Source: Aeromonas bivalvium
GTDB taxonomy: Bacteria > Pseudomonadota > Gammaproteobacteria > Enterobacterales > Aeromonadaceae
Direction of reading: 5' to 3'
DNA: 64,000 nucleotides
Assembly (NCBI RefSeq): GCF_000819765.1
Contig: NZ_CDBT01000063.1
Span: 62,001-126,000, forward strand
The notes below the pieces were generated by a model. It saw nothing but the letters and a program-made list of their open reading frames with translations. It had not been told where the DNA came from and did not search any database. A program made the translations under genes and the position numbers. Numbering within the stretch: the stretch's first letter is position 1; each line of letters starts with the position of its first letter. Below are positions 56,100 through 64,000 of the stretch, in pieces.

Positions 56100-56112
56100 G
56101 TCGCTCGAGCCG

Positions 56113-56562
56113 TCAGCCGAAGTCGAACAGGCGGGACATCAGCACGGCATCTTCCCGCTCCGGGCCGTTGCCATAGTAGTCGGCCCGGCGGCAATACTCG
56201 GCGAACCCCTCGCTCTCGTAGAGGCGGATGGCGGCGACGTTGCCGGCTCGCACCTCGAGAAACCAGGCCTCGGCCCCCTTCGCCTTGCTGCAGGCCAGAT
56301 ATTCCTTGAGCAGCGCCCGGCCCAGCCCCTTGCCCTGAAAGTCAGGATGCACGCAGATGTTCATCAGGGAGCTGTCCCCCGCCACCAGATCCGAGATATA
56401 GAAGCCGGCGGGGCGCCCCTCCACCAGCATCAGGCCGTTGAGGTAGCGCGGCCCGAAGCAGGAGAGCAGATTGGCCTGGCTCCAGGGCTCCTGATGAGCG
56501 GCCTGCTCTATGGGATAGACAAGGGCGAAATCGGTCTCGAGCAGGGGACGAAAGCGGTGCAT
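56113..56562 (-). CDS. rimI: Ribosomal protein S18-alanine N-acetyltransferase RimI
   Basis: GNAT-family enzyme acetylating the N-terminal alanine of S18. From ATG 56562 (GGAG five bases upstream) the 149-residue product has the acetyl-CoA loop PDFQGKGLGRALL, FLEVRAGNVAAIRLYESEGF and the terminal REDAVLMSRL, parallel to E. coli RimI. The frame continues upstream without homology. It follows holD, as in E. coli. Confidence 0.93.
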   Translation of the reverse strand: MHRFRPLLETDFALVYPIEQAAHQEPWSQANLLSCFGPRYLNGLMLVEGRPAGFYISDLVAGDSSLMNICVHPDFQGKGLGRALLKEYLACSKAKGAEAWFLEVRAGNVAAIRLYESEGFAEYCRRADYYGNGPEREDAVLMSRLFDFG

Positions 56563-56656
56563 GGTCACTCCGGTGACGGCGGGCAGAGGTCTCGCCAGCC
56601 AACTGTAAAGTTTGGTAAAGATGAGGGGGCCGGGCTGCATTGCGGCACTGGGCCGA

Positions 56657-57061
56657 TCACAATGCCCCGTTCTCCTGGTGTACCGGCAGCCGCTGGCGCA
56701 GCTGTTGCCACAGGGCCCGCTTGCCGGCCGCATCCGGGCTGAGGGAACAGATCAGGGCCTGGGGCCAGCGAGGATCCGGCTCGGTGAGCCAGAGCAGTGG
56801 CGGCGTCGCCTGTTCCGGTATGCCACTTAGCAGGCTCACCTCATGGGGGGCGATCCCGAGCAGCCGGCAGACGTCATCGAGCAGGGCGGGGGACGGCAGG
56901 GTCTGGGCCCGCACCCAGAGTTTGCCGGCCGGGAGCGCGTCGCCAAGGCTCGCCTCGGTGGCCGCCTCGCTCTCCTTGCCTGCCAGCAGCTGCGGACGTC
57001 TGAGCTGCCAGCCCTGGATGCCGATGCGGGCCAGGATGCGCTGGCGAACGGGATCTTGCAT
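56657..57061 (-). CDS. holD: DNA polymerase III psi subunit HolD
   Basis: Psi links the clamp loader (via chi) to SSB-coated DNA. The 134-residue product from ATG 57061 contains the family features ILARIGIQGWQLRRPQLLAG, the LLGIAPHEVSLL segment and KRALWQQLRQRLP near the end. HolD is weakly conserved; the rimI neighbour supports it. The start is uncertain because no strong ribosome site is seen and the frame is open to 57316. Confidence 0.85.
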   Translation of the reverse strand: MQDPVRQRILARIGIQGWQLRRPQLLAGKESEAATEASLGDALPAGKLWVRAQTLPSPALLDDVCRLLGIAPHEVSLLSGIPEQATPPLLWLTEPDPRWPQALICSLSPDAAGKRALWQQLRQRLPVHQENGAL

Positions 57062-57275
57062 ATGAGGATGACTCGCTCTTGATCTGGGTTGGGGAAAAGT
57101 GTGTGGTGCAGGGTACACTCGAACGCCTTTTTCTGCATCCTCCGCCTTGGCCTGACGGCATGGCTTGGCAAGCAGGCCAGAAACAGCCAACATCATAATC
57201 AAACCACCCCCGGCTCGCCTGGTTGCCATGGCGTGAACCGGGATTGTCCAGATCCCAGCGTCGGAATGCTCTTCT

Positions 57276-58898
57276 ATGCCACTTTCTGTCCACAGCTCTG
57301 CCCGTGTCGCGCCCATTCATGAACGCCTGCCCAGCCTGCTGACGGCCCTCGGCGAGGGGCTCTATGAGCGCCAGGACGCCCTGCGGCTCGGATTGCTGGC
57401 CGCGCTCTCGGGGGAGAGCGTCTTCCTGCTTGGCCCCCCGGGCATCGCCAAGAGCCTGATCGCGCGGCGCCTCAAGCTGGCCTTCTTTGATGCGCGCCAC
57501 TTCGAATACCTGATGACTCGCTTCAGCACGCCGGAGGAGGTGTTCGGCCCCCTCTCCATCCAGGCCCTGAAGGAGGAGGGCAAGTACCTGCGCCTGACCG
57601 CAGGCTATCTGCCTCAGGCCGAGGTGGTGTTCCTCGACGAGATCTGGAAGGCGGGGCCCGCCATCCTCAACACCCTGCTGACCGCCATCAACGAGCGCCA
57701 GTTTCGCAACGGCGACGAGACGCTGCCCATTCCGATGCGCCTGCTGATCAGCGCCTCCAACGAACTGCCCGCCCCGGACAGCGGGCTGGAGGCCCTCTAT
57801 GACCGCATGCTGGTGCGGATCTGGATGGACAGGGTGCAGGAAAAATCCAACTTTCAGGCCATGCTGGCCAGCGACGGGGCCAATCCGCGCCAGCTCACGG
57901 CCAGCTTGCAGATCCACAACGAGGAGTATCAGTCCTGGCAGCACCAGATAGAGCAGGTGACTCTGCCAGACGAGGTGTTCGAGCTCATCTATCGGCTGCG
58001 CCAGCGCCTCGACCATCTCGGCGACGAGCCCTGCTATGTCTCGGACCGACGCTGGAAGAAGGCGGTCAGACTGTGCAAGGCGAGCGCCTTCTTCCATGGC
58101 CGCTCCGAGGTGGCACCCCTGGATCTGCTGCTGCTCAAGGATTGCCTGTGGCACAACGGCGAGAGCCGCGCGGCCCTACTCACCCTGATGGAGGAATTTG
58201 CCCGCCTGCACTGTTACCAGCAGCAGACGCTCATCTCCCGCCACCTGGCCATCACCTCCGCCCTGCAGGAGTTGCAGCTGCAGATGAGCGCCCGGCTGGC
58301 CCTGAAGGCAGAGCCCGGCAAGGGGATGCTGGGCAAGCGCGGCAAGGGATGGCGCCTGCCCCTGGATGAGGCCGACAAGCAGGGGGAACGGGGTCTGCAG
58401 ATCCAGCTGCACCTGCTCGCCCCGGCCAGGCTCAGCCCGGAGGAGCCGGATCTGCTGGTGCAGACCCTGGAGTGCGACAAGGTGGTGCTCGGCCACTGGC
58501 AGCAGGGCGACCAGGTGCTGTTCCATCCCGTCGGCAGCAAAACGGGCTTGACCCTGGAGCTGGAACTGGACGGCGAACAGCGGCTGCACCTGCTCGACAG
58601 TCAGCGTCACCCCATCCCCCTGGTGCTGGTGCGCCGCGCCCCCTTGCCCGGCCTCGTCAGCGAGCCCTGGTACAAGGCGATCGCCAGCCTCAACGAGCAG
58701 TTGATGGCTCTGCGCACCGATCTGCGCCGTCAGCGCCAGCGTTTCGACGGCCATCAGCCCCACCATTTTCTCGACTCGCGCTGGCTGGTGATCGTCGAGG
58801 AGGGCTTCTTCACCCTGACCCGCGAGCTGGAGCAGACGGCGGAGCAGCTGGCCCAGTGGCAGAGGCGCCTGCCGCTGCTGTGCGGGGAGCAGGGCTGA
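57276..58898 (+). CDS. ravA: MoxR-family AAA+ ATPase RavA
   Basis: Hexameric ATPase that works with ViaA; in E. coli it binds lysine decarboxylase LdcI and modulates respiratory complexes and aminoglycoside sensitivity. The 540-residue protein has Walker A LLGPPGIAKSLIARRL (53-60 core), Walker B VVFLDEIWKAGPAILN (D121/E122), sensor LLISASNELPAPDS and the arginine-finger region YDRMLVRIW. The C-terminal third is the discoidal LARA-type region. The stop is followed at once by viaA. Confidence 0.95.
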   Translation: MPLSVHSSARVAPIHERLPSLLTALGEGLYERQDALRLGLLAALSGESVFLLGPPGIAKSLIARRLKLAFFDARHFEYLMTRFSTPEEVFGPLSIQALKEEGKYLRLTAGYLPQAEVVFLDEIWKAGPAILNTLLTAINERQFRNGDETLPIPMRLLISASNELPAPDSGLEALYDRMLVRIWMDRVQEKSNFQAMLASDGANPRQLTASLQIHNEEYQSWQHQIEQVTLPDEVFELIYRLRQRLDHLGDEPCYVSDRRWKKAVRLCKASAFFHGRSEVAPLDLLLLKDCLWHNGESRAALLTLMEEFARLHCYQQQTLISRHLAITSALQELQLQMSARLALKAEPGKGMLGKRGKGWRLPLDEADKQGERGLQIQLHLLAPARLSPEEPDLLVQTLECDKVVLGHWQQGDQVLFHPVGSKTGLTLELELDGEQRLHLLDSQRHPIPLVLVRRAPLPGLVSEPWYKAIASLNEQLMALRTDLRRQRQRFDGHQPHHFLDSRWLVIVEEGFFTLTRELEQTAEQLAQWQRRLPLLCGEQG

Positions 58899-60353
58899 AT
58901 GCTCGACATCGGCACCATGAGCACCTTGCTGGCCATCTCGGAGGGAGAGATGGTGTCAGAGATGGTGGTCGCCCTGCTGGCCAGTACCCAGATATCCCGC
59001 TTCATCCGGTTGGGCAAGGCCCAGGGCCGCGCCCTCAAGCAGCGGTTGCAGCGCTGGCGCCATCAGGTGAACGACACCATAGCCCATACCCCGGTGCCGC
59101 CGGTACTGGAGCAGGAGTTCCTGCTCTATCAGCACTTTCTCTCCCTCTCCCTGCCCCGGCTGGTGGCCGAGTTGCCGACCCTGCTCAGCGCCCTGGAGCG
59201 GGGCAGCGACTTCGCCGACGAGGGGCGTCAGCTGGCCCATCAGCTGGTGGATCACCCGGTGGAAGGGAGCCGGCGCCTGCTGCTCGAACGATGGCGCGCC
59301 AGCCTGGTGGGGGCCCTGCTGCGCCTGCAGCAGCAGCTGGCTGAGGCTGAGCGGCTCAGGTTGCAACAGGAACTGGAGGATCAGATAGGGGCCAGCGAGG
59401 AGCTAGAGCAGGTGCTGGATCCCCAGCGGCGCACGGCGGGCGGCCTGTGGAACCTGGCCCAGGGACGCTGGCAGCCCGCCTCCCTGGTGCTGATTCGCCA
59501 GTATGCGGCCATGCTGGGCAAGGAGCCCATGTTGCAGGAGATAGCCCAGAGCATGGGGCGCAGCCTGCACAGCCAGGAGCAGGAGGACAGGCCCCAGCCG
59601 CCCCAGCCCACCCTGATCCAGGAGTCCGTGCTCAGTGACGACGTGCCCGACGATCTGGTGGGCATTCATCAGGGCAGCGACCTGATGCGCATGTTGCCGA
59701 GCGAAGCCGTGATGCTGGGGATCCCCGAGCTGGAGCTGGAGTTCTACCGCCGTTACCTGGAGCGGCGCCTGCTCAGTTATCAGGCCAGGGGCACCCTGCC
59801 CAGGCAACAGCTGCTGCCTCGCACCACGAGCCAGGGGGAGCGGGAGCTGCAACCCATGGGGCCCGTGATCGTCTGCATCGATACCTCGGGCTCCATGGGG
59901 GGTTATCCCGAGCAGTGCGCCAAGGCCCTGGCCCTGGCCCTGTTGCAGCTGGCCCTGAGCGAGCAGCGGCGCTGCTTCGTGATGCTGTTTTCCACCGATG
60001 TGGCCAGCTTCGAGCTGACCGATGCCGATGGCCTCGATGAGGCCCAGCGTTTCCTCGCCATGACCTTCAACGGCGGCACCGATCTGCTGCCCTGCCTGAG
60101 TGCCGCCCTGCGCCAGTTGCAGGCCCCCGCCTTCGAGCTGGCGGACGTGCTGGTGATCTCCGACTTCATCGCCCAGCGCCTGCCCGCCTCTTTGGTGGCG
60201 CAGATGGACAACCAGCGCGCCCGGGGCACCCGGTTTCACGCCGTCGCCATGTCCCGCCACGCCAAACCGGCCCTGCTGCGGGTCTTCGACAGAAGCTGGC
60301 TGCTCGATTGCGGCCTGCGCGGCCGCCTGCTGCGGCGCTGGCAGCGCAGCTGA
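58899..60353 (+). CDS. viaA: VWA-domain partner ViaA
   Basis: Partner of RavA. The 484-residue protein has a helical N-terminal half and a C-terminal von Willebrand A domain with the MIDAS motif DTSGSMGG (328-335), FSTDVASFELT, GGTDLLPCLSAAL and ISDFIAQRLP, ending RSRLLRRW-like (GRLLRRWQRS). The ATG directly follows the ravA stop, so the pair is translationally coupled. Confidence 0.95.
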   Translation: MLDIGTMSTLLAISEGEMVSEMVVALLASTQISRFIRLGKAQGRALKQRLQRWRHQVNDTIAHTPVPPVLEQEFLLYQHFLSLSLPRLVAELPTLLSALERGSDFADEGRQLAHQLVDHPVEGSRRLLLERWRASLVGALLRLQQQLAEAERLRLQQELEDQIGASEELEQVLDPQRRTAGGLWNLAQGRWQPASLVLIRQYAAMLGKEPMLQEIAQSMGRSLHSQEQEDRPQPPQPTLIQESVLSDDVPDDLVGIHQGSDLMRMLPSEAVMLGIPELELEFYRRYLERRLLSYQARGTLPRQQLLPRTTSQGERELQPMGPVIVCIDTSGSMGGYPEQCAKALALALLQLALSEQRRCFVMLFSTDVASFELTDADGLDEAQRFLAMTFNGGTDLLPCLSAALRQLQAPAFELADVLVISDFIAQRLPASLVAQMDNQRARGTRFHAVAMSRHAKPALLRVFDRSWLLDCGLRGRLLRRWQRS

Positions 60354-60369
60354 AACAGGGGTTGCCCGG

Positions 60370-61398
60370 TCAGGGCAGGGGCTGGCTCCGATAATCGAGG
60401 GCCCGCTCGTTGACCTGCTCCTGATCCAGCAGGGGCTGACCGCTGGGCTGGGCGATGTGGAATCCCCCCTTGCCTGCGTGCTTGACCCGATACATGGCCT
60501 TGTCCGCCCGGGCCAGGGCCGAGCCGAAATCATCCTGGGGGCGGATCTGGGCTATGCCCATGCTCAGCCCGATGCGAGCCTCGCCGTTGGCCAGGGGGAA
60601 GGGGGCCGAGATGGCCTGCTGGCACGCCAGTGCCAGCTGCTGGGTGCGCCTGTCCTGGCATGGCCAGGGCAGCAGCAGGATGAATTCATCGCCGCCGAGA
60701 CGGCCGATGACTGCCTCTTGCGGACATTGACGCTTGAGGCGGTGCGCCAGCTCGACCAGCAGCTCGTCACCTGTCCTGTGACCCAGGCTGTCATTGACCT
60801 GCTTGAAGTCATCGAGATCGATGAAGCAGAGCGTCTGGTGCTCGCCGGGAAACTGGCGCTGCAGGGCGGCGCGGTTGAGCAGGTGGGTGAGGGGATCCCG
60901 GTGGGCGAGCTGGGCCAGTTGCAGCTCGTACTCCTTCTCGTGGGTGACGTCTATGTGGGATCCCATGACCCGCAGGGGATTGCCGTCGGCGTCCCGCTCC
61001 ACCACCCGGCCCCGATCCAGCACCCAGGTCACCTTGCCCTCTTTTGACAGCATGCGGTGCAGCGCCTGATAGAAGGGAGTCTTGCCGCTGAGGTGATCGA
61101 AGAAGGCCTGCAACACCCGCTCCCTGTCTTCCGGGTGCAGGTGATCGCGCCAGGTGTCGAAGTGGGCCTCCAGCTCCTTGGGTTGATAGCCCAGCATGGC
61201 GCCCCAGCGCCGATTGAAGATGATGAGCTTGCCGGTGGGCACATGATTCTGCCAGATGCACAGGCCGGTGCCGTCACTGGCGGCATCCAGCTTCTCCAGC
61301 GCGTCGTCGGCGATGCGCTTCAGTCGCTCGTTCTCCTGTTGCAGCCTGTGATAGGCGGCCAGCAGCGTCTCGTAATCCTGGGGTACCTTCTCTGTCAC
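60370..61398 (-). CDS. PAS-GGDEF diguanylate cyclase
   Basis: Cytoplasmic protein predicted to make c-di-GMP. The preferred start is GTG 61398 with GAGG seven bases upstream (342 residues); an ATG at 61476 lacks a ribosome site. Residues about 10-40 form a coiled coil, 45-155 a PAS/PAC fold (IIFNRRWGAMLGYQPKELEA; WVLDRGRVVERDADGNPLRV), and 160-325 a GGDEF domain with FIDLDDFKQVND and intact GGDEF (235-239). The allosteric RxxD I-site is missing, so product inhibition is probably weak. It is divergent from the next GGDEF gene. Confidence 0.92.
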   Translation of the reverse strand: MTEKVPQDYETLLAAYHRLQQENERLKRIADDALEKLDAASDGTGLCIWQNHVPTGKLIIFNRRWGAMLGYQPKELEAHFDTWRDHLHPEDRERVLQAFFDHLSGKTPFYQALHRMLSKEGKVTWVLDRGRVVERDADGNPLRVMGSHIDVTHEKEYELQLAQLAHRDPLTHLLNRAALQRQFPGEHQTLCFIDLDDFKQVNDSLGHRTGDELLVELAHRLKRQCPQEAVIGRLGGDEFILLLPWPCQDRRTQQLALACQQAISAPFPLANGEARIGLSMGIAQIRPQDDFGSALARADKAMYRVKHAGKGGFHIAQPSGQPLLDQEQVNERALDYRSQPLP

Positions 61399-61484
61399 CT
61401 GGGTGCCTCTACTGCCAATCCGTGTTGTCTTCACCAGGCTGGAACAAGAAGGGTCTCTTCTTGACGATCCGACCATGGGGATAA

Positions 61485-63503
61485 GTGCGGCATGTCTGCG
61501 CTCCCTGGCGTGCCAACGGGCTGACTATAGAGGAGATGGCTGTTTTTTTCACCATGTGTCAGGTCGAGTCAGGATATGATGAAAGGGCCCAATTCTCCGA
61601 TTTATCAACGAAATGCCACAGGAGGCCCATCATAGGCGCACACCCCGTCTCTCCCTGGTTGCTCTGTCTTTTGCTGGCAGCCCCCCTCGATGCCCTTGGG
61701 AGCGATCCGGCCGAGGAAGCCCTGCTCGGCGAGCTCACCCAGCTGGAAAACAATGTTCAATCCCAGGGGGAGCGGTTGCGCCGGGTCGAGGCGCTGGCGC
61801 GGCGGATCGACCCCGCCAGTCCCCTTCAGGGGCGACTGGTACGGCTGCAATGCTGGGCGCTGCCTGCGGAGAACAGCAGTGACTACAGCGCCGCCATCAC
61901 CTTCGCCAGCAAGGCACTGCTCCAGGCGCGCCAGGAGGGGGACAGGGGGACGGAGGCTGCCCTGCTCATCTGCCGGGGCTGGCACAACCAGCTGCTGGGG
62001 GAGATGGCCCGTGCTCGCCTGGATTATGATCTCGCCCTCTCCCTGGCCCGGGCCGCGGGAGAGCAGCGCCTCGAGGCCGATGCCCTCGGCTATCGCGGCG
62101 GCATGCTGGCCTACCAGGGAGGATTGGCGGCGGGCCTGCGGGATCAGCTGGTGGCCCATGACCTCTATGAGCGACTCGGTCTGGAGCGCTGGCGGCTCAA
62201 GATGATGGGGGAGATAGCGAATACCTACCGGCGCATGGGGGTATTCGAACGGGCGCAGGAGTATTTCAAGGCATTGGAGCAGGCTTATGAACAGCAGGGG
62301 GACGCCGCAAGTCTGACGATGATCCGGGCGCAGCTGGCCATCCTCTATACGGAGACGGACCGGTACGACGAGGCCCTGACCCTGTTCGAGGAGGCGGCCA
62401 GCCACTTCAAGGCCAGTGGCGAGCGGATGGACGAGGCCTGGGCCCTGACCGAGGTGGCCCACAGCCTGCTCAAGCTCGGCAGGAAGGAGGAGGCCAGGGC
62501 CAGGTTGCAGCAGGCCGATCTGCTGCTCAACCGTGATCAGGAGACGGATGCCGCGACCCTGGGGCAATGGCGGCTGGTGATGGGCCTGCTGGAGGAGGCC
62601 GAGGGGGATCTCGAGCGGGCGCTCTATTTCCTGGCGCTGGCGGAGCCCATCTTCCGCCAGGAGGATAACCAGCGCTTCCTCGCGACCATCTATCGGGTCC
62701 AGTCCAGGATCCTGGAGCAGCAGGGGCAGACCGATGCCGCCCTCAAGGCCCTCAGGCGCTATGTGACGACCCAGGAGTCCCTGGAGCATCAGCTCGGCGA
62801 GCAGAGGTCCATCCAGATGCGCTTCGAATTCGATCTCGCTCGCAAGGAGGCGGAGAACGAGGCTCTCAAGAGCCAGCAGGCGTTGCAGACCCAGCAACTG
62901 GATCGCTTGCAGGAGCGGCGCCACTGGCAGACCCTGGTCACGGCCCTCATCTTGCTGCCGCTGCTGGGATTGACCTTCTACCAGCTGGGCCGCAGTCGCA
63001 AGCTGCGGCGGCTCGCCATGACGGACGAGCTGACCGGTATCCACAACCGGCGCCAGATCCAGGCCAAGGGGGAAGCCATGCTGGCCCAGGCGCGGGCCCA
63101 GCAACAACCTTGCTCCCTGATGCTCATCGACATAGACCATTTCAAGCAGATCAATGACGGTTGGGGCCATCATGCGGGTGATCGGGTGCTGATGGCGGTG
63201 GCGAAGCGGATTGCCGGTGAGCTGCGCAGCCTGGACAGGGTGGGGCGTAACGGCGGCGAGGAGTTCCTGGTGCTGCTGCCCGATACCGTGCTGGCGGAGG
63301 CGGCGGAGGCGGCGGAGCGGATCCGGACCCGGGTGGCCGGGCTCAGGGTCGAGGCGTTGCCGGCGGACCATCCGATCCGGGTCAGCATCGGCTGTGCCGA
63401 GTTCCGGCCAGGGGAGAGCCTGACCGAGCTGGTGCATCGCGCCGACGAGGCCATGTATCGCGCCAAGGAGACAGGTCGGGATCGGGTCTGCCTGGCCGAC
63501 TGA
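61485..63503 (+). CDS. TPR-GGDEF diguanylate cyclase, membrane anchored
   Basis: Predicted sensor cyclase. An N-terminal hydrophobic stretch (VSPWLLCLLLAAPLDALG) is followed by a periplasmic-type region of about 8 TPR-like repeats (about residues 80-430), a transmembrane helix (LVTALILLPLLGLTFYQLG) and a C-terminal GGDEF domain with LIDIDHFKQINDGWGHHAGD, GGEEF and an RSLD I-site. The start is uncertain: GTG 61485, ATG 61536 and ATG 61554 are in frame but poorly placed, whereas the best ribosome site (AGGAGG, 61620-61625) precedes ATC/ATA codons. Confidence 0.9.
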   Translation: MRHVCAPWRANGLTIEEMAVFFTMCQVESGYDERAQFSDLSTKCHRRPIIGAHPVSPWLLCLLLAAPLDALGSDPAEEALLGELTQLENNVQSQGERLRRVEALARRIDPASPLQGRLVRLQCWALPAENSSDYSAAITFASKALLQARQEGDRGTEAALLICRGWHNQLLGEMARARLDYDLALSLARAAGEQRLEADALGYRGGMLAYQGGLAAGLRDQLVAHDLYERLGLERWRLKMMGEIANTYRRMGVFERAQEYFKALEQAYEQQGDAASLTMIRAQLAILYTETDRYDEALTLFEEAASHFKASGERMDEAWALTEVAHSLLKLGRKEEARARLQQADLLLNRDQETDAATLGQWRLVMGLLEEAEGDLERALYFLALAEPIFRQEDNQRFLATIYRVQSRILEQQGQTDAALKALRRYVTTQESLEHQLGEQRSIQMRFEFDLARKEAENEALKSQQALQTQQLDRLQERRHWQTLVTALILLPLLGLTFYQLGRSRKLRRLAMTDELTGIHNRRQIQAKGEAMLAQARAQQQPCSLMLIDIDHFKQINDGWGHHAGDRVLMAVAKRIAGELRSLDRVGRNGGEEFLVLLPDTVLAEAAEAAERIRTRVAGLRVEALPADHPIRVSIGCAEFRPGESLTELVHRADEAMYRAKETGRDRVCLAD

Positions 63504-63759
63504 CCGCCGGACGCCGGGGGAGATCCGGCGCATCCGGGCTGGGTATTTTTCACCCGCGCGGGTATAATGCCGCGCAATTTTGCTTTGACTCAGGCGAGAA
63601 GACCCATGTAACGCAACGTTCCCGCTTTTTTCGCCGGGTTGGCCAGCGGCCAGCCTGAGCCTGTCTGTTGCGTATATTGGTGCCGTGAGTCGAATGCGGC
63701 ATCCCGGATTTATTCCCACGGTGGCTCGAGGCCGCCGCTCAATAGAAGAACGTCGAATT
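63504..63759 (+). promoter_or_regulatory. prfC upstream region with -10 element and start-stop codon pair
   Basis: 256 bp with no gene. A TATAAT at 63563-63568 is a strong -10 candidate with only a weak -35 (TGGGTA, 63540-63545). About 40 bp downstream the leader contains ATGTAA (63606-63611), a start codon directly followed by stop, then a T-run and GC-rich segments up to prfC. The leader is long (about 185 nt) for a housekeeping gene. Confidence 0.45.
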
Positions 63760-64000
63760 ATGTCAGCTGAATTTCTGAGTGAAGTCTCCAAGAGACGCAC
63801 TTTTGCGATCATCTCGCACCCGGATGCGGGTAAAACCACCATCACCGAAAAGGTCCTGCTGTTCGGACAGGCCATTCAGCGCGCCGGTACCGTCAAGGGC
63901 CGTGGCTCGGGCCAGCACGCCAAGTCCGACTGGATGGAGATGGAGAAGCAGCGCGGCATCTCCATCACCACCTCCGTGATGCAGTTCCCCTACGCCGACT
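63760..64000 (+). CDS. prfC: Peptide chain release factor 3 (PrfC/RF3), N-terminal part
   Basis: RF3 is the GTPase that removes RF1/RF2 from the ribosome after termination. The gene runs off the right edge; 80 codons are seen. It starts [20 protein letters not shown] and has the G1 loop [13 protein letters not shown] and the switch region with [20 protein letters not shown], which is typical of RF3 rather than EF-G. Confidence 0.97.
   Translation, partial: MSAEFLSEVSKRRTFAIISHPDAGKTTITEKVLLFGQAIQRAGTVKGRGSGQHAKSDWMEMEKQRGISITTSVMQFPYAD

Larger units (their letters stand above)
55561..56100 (+). repeat. Tandem array of the thioredoxin-like gene's 3' end (5 copies, ~115 bp each)
   Basis: Units start at 55561 (inside the gene), 55677, 55793, 55907 and 56021, with lengths 116, 116, 114, 114 and a truncated ~80 bp. 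Each contains the end of the gene (GCCGTGCTGCGCACGACCCT, then GGCCCTGG.AGATCCGGTGTT, stop TGA) and a spacer ending CATGGCCCATGGT. Differences are a few substitutions and two CT-dinucleotide losses. The array fills nearly all of the 473-bp gap before the convergent rimI. It is not CRISPR: there are no unique spacers. Confidence 0.95.

Noticed and set aside
55561-56100. CRISPR-like array
   Set aside because: Units are contiguous copies of a coding 3' end with no variable spacers and no cas genes nearby.
55578-56176. Overlapping 70-115-codon frames on both strands of the tail array
   Set aside because: They arise from reading the repeat unit in other frames (repeating CCARPWPW and GRRLRCRAAHDPGPG peptides); only the short parental-frame tails are noted.

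Overview
The window is a GC-rich gammaproteobacterial chromosome segment. It almost certainly comes from an Aeromonas species: it joins a lateral (laf-type) flagellin/motor operon, a full dcw cell-division cluster, a tapABCD type IV pilus cluster and an E. coli-like aceEF-lpd operon. No IS element, prophage, tRNA, rRNA or CRISPR array was seen. The genus is inferred from gene order and protein sequence; no database search was run.

Layout. (1) 1-13173: end of a lateral flagellar system: flgK (cut by the window), flgL, an unrecognised gene, fliB (flagellin lysine methylase, opposite strand), two flagellins (lafA1, lafA2), cap, chaperones, hook-length control, FliL, sigma-28, MotA/MotB-type stator genes (lafB-C-X-E-F-S-T-U) and a PilZ-like gene overlapping lafU. 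(2) 13109-14526: MltD-like lytic transglycosylase (minus strand) and a small membrane protein. (3) 14661-35410: dcw cluster mraZ-rsmH-ftsL-ftsI-murE-murF-mraY-murD-ftsW-murG-murC-ftsQ-ftsA-ftsZ, then lpxC, an M23 peptidase and secA. There is a clear Pmra promoter with MraZ-type repeats and a near-consensus promoter before ftsQ; ddlB is absent between murC and ftsQ. (4) 35441-37041: a TPR/glycosyltransferase-like gene and mutT. (5) 37084-44892, minus strand: yacG, zapD, coaE, tapD, tapC, tapB, tapA, then nadC and a retropepsin-like gene. (6) 44992-53105: ampD, pdhR, aceE, aceF, lpdA, with PdhR and FNR-type sites before pdhR. (7) 53123-64000: long-chain acyl-CoA ligase, thioredoxin-like gene, rimI, holD, ravA-viaA, two GGDEF genes and the start of prfC.

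The most unusual signal is recurrent. At three unrelated loci the 3' end of a gene is tandemly duplicated just past its own stop codon, and extra copies form short ORFs with their own ATG. At flgK/flgL a 67-bp stop/start junction occurs three times. After aceF there is one extra copy of the last ~33 codons, in an ORF whose start overlaps the aceF stop. After the thioredoxin-like gene four further ~115-bp copies follow. The aceE-aceF spacer carries three degenerate copies of a stop/ribosome-site module that look like an older case. I know of no named element that explains these.

The flagellar genes build and power swarming-type lateral filaments. The dcw-lpxC-secA block makes peptidoglycan precursors, the divisome, lipid A and the Sec motor. 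The tap genes make a type IV pilus, and TapD is expected to process type II secretion pseudopilins as well. pdhR-aceE-aceF-lpdA make and control pyruvate dehydrogenase.
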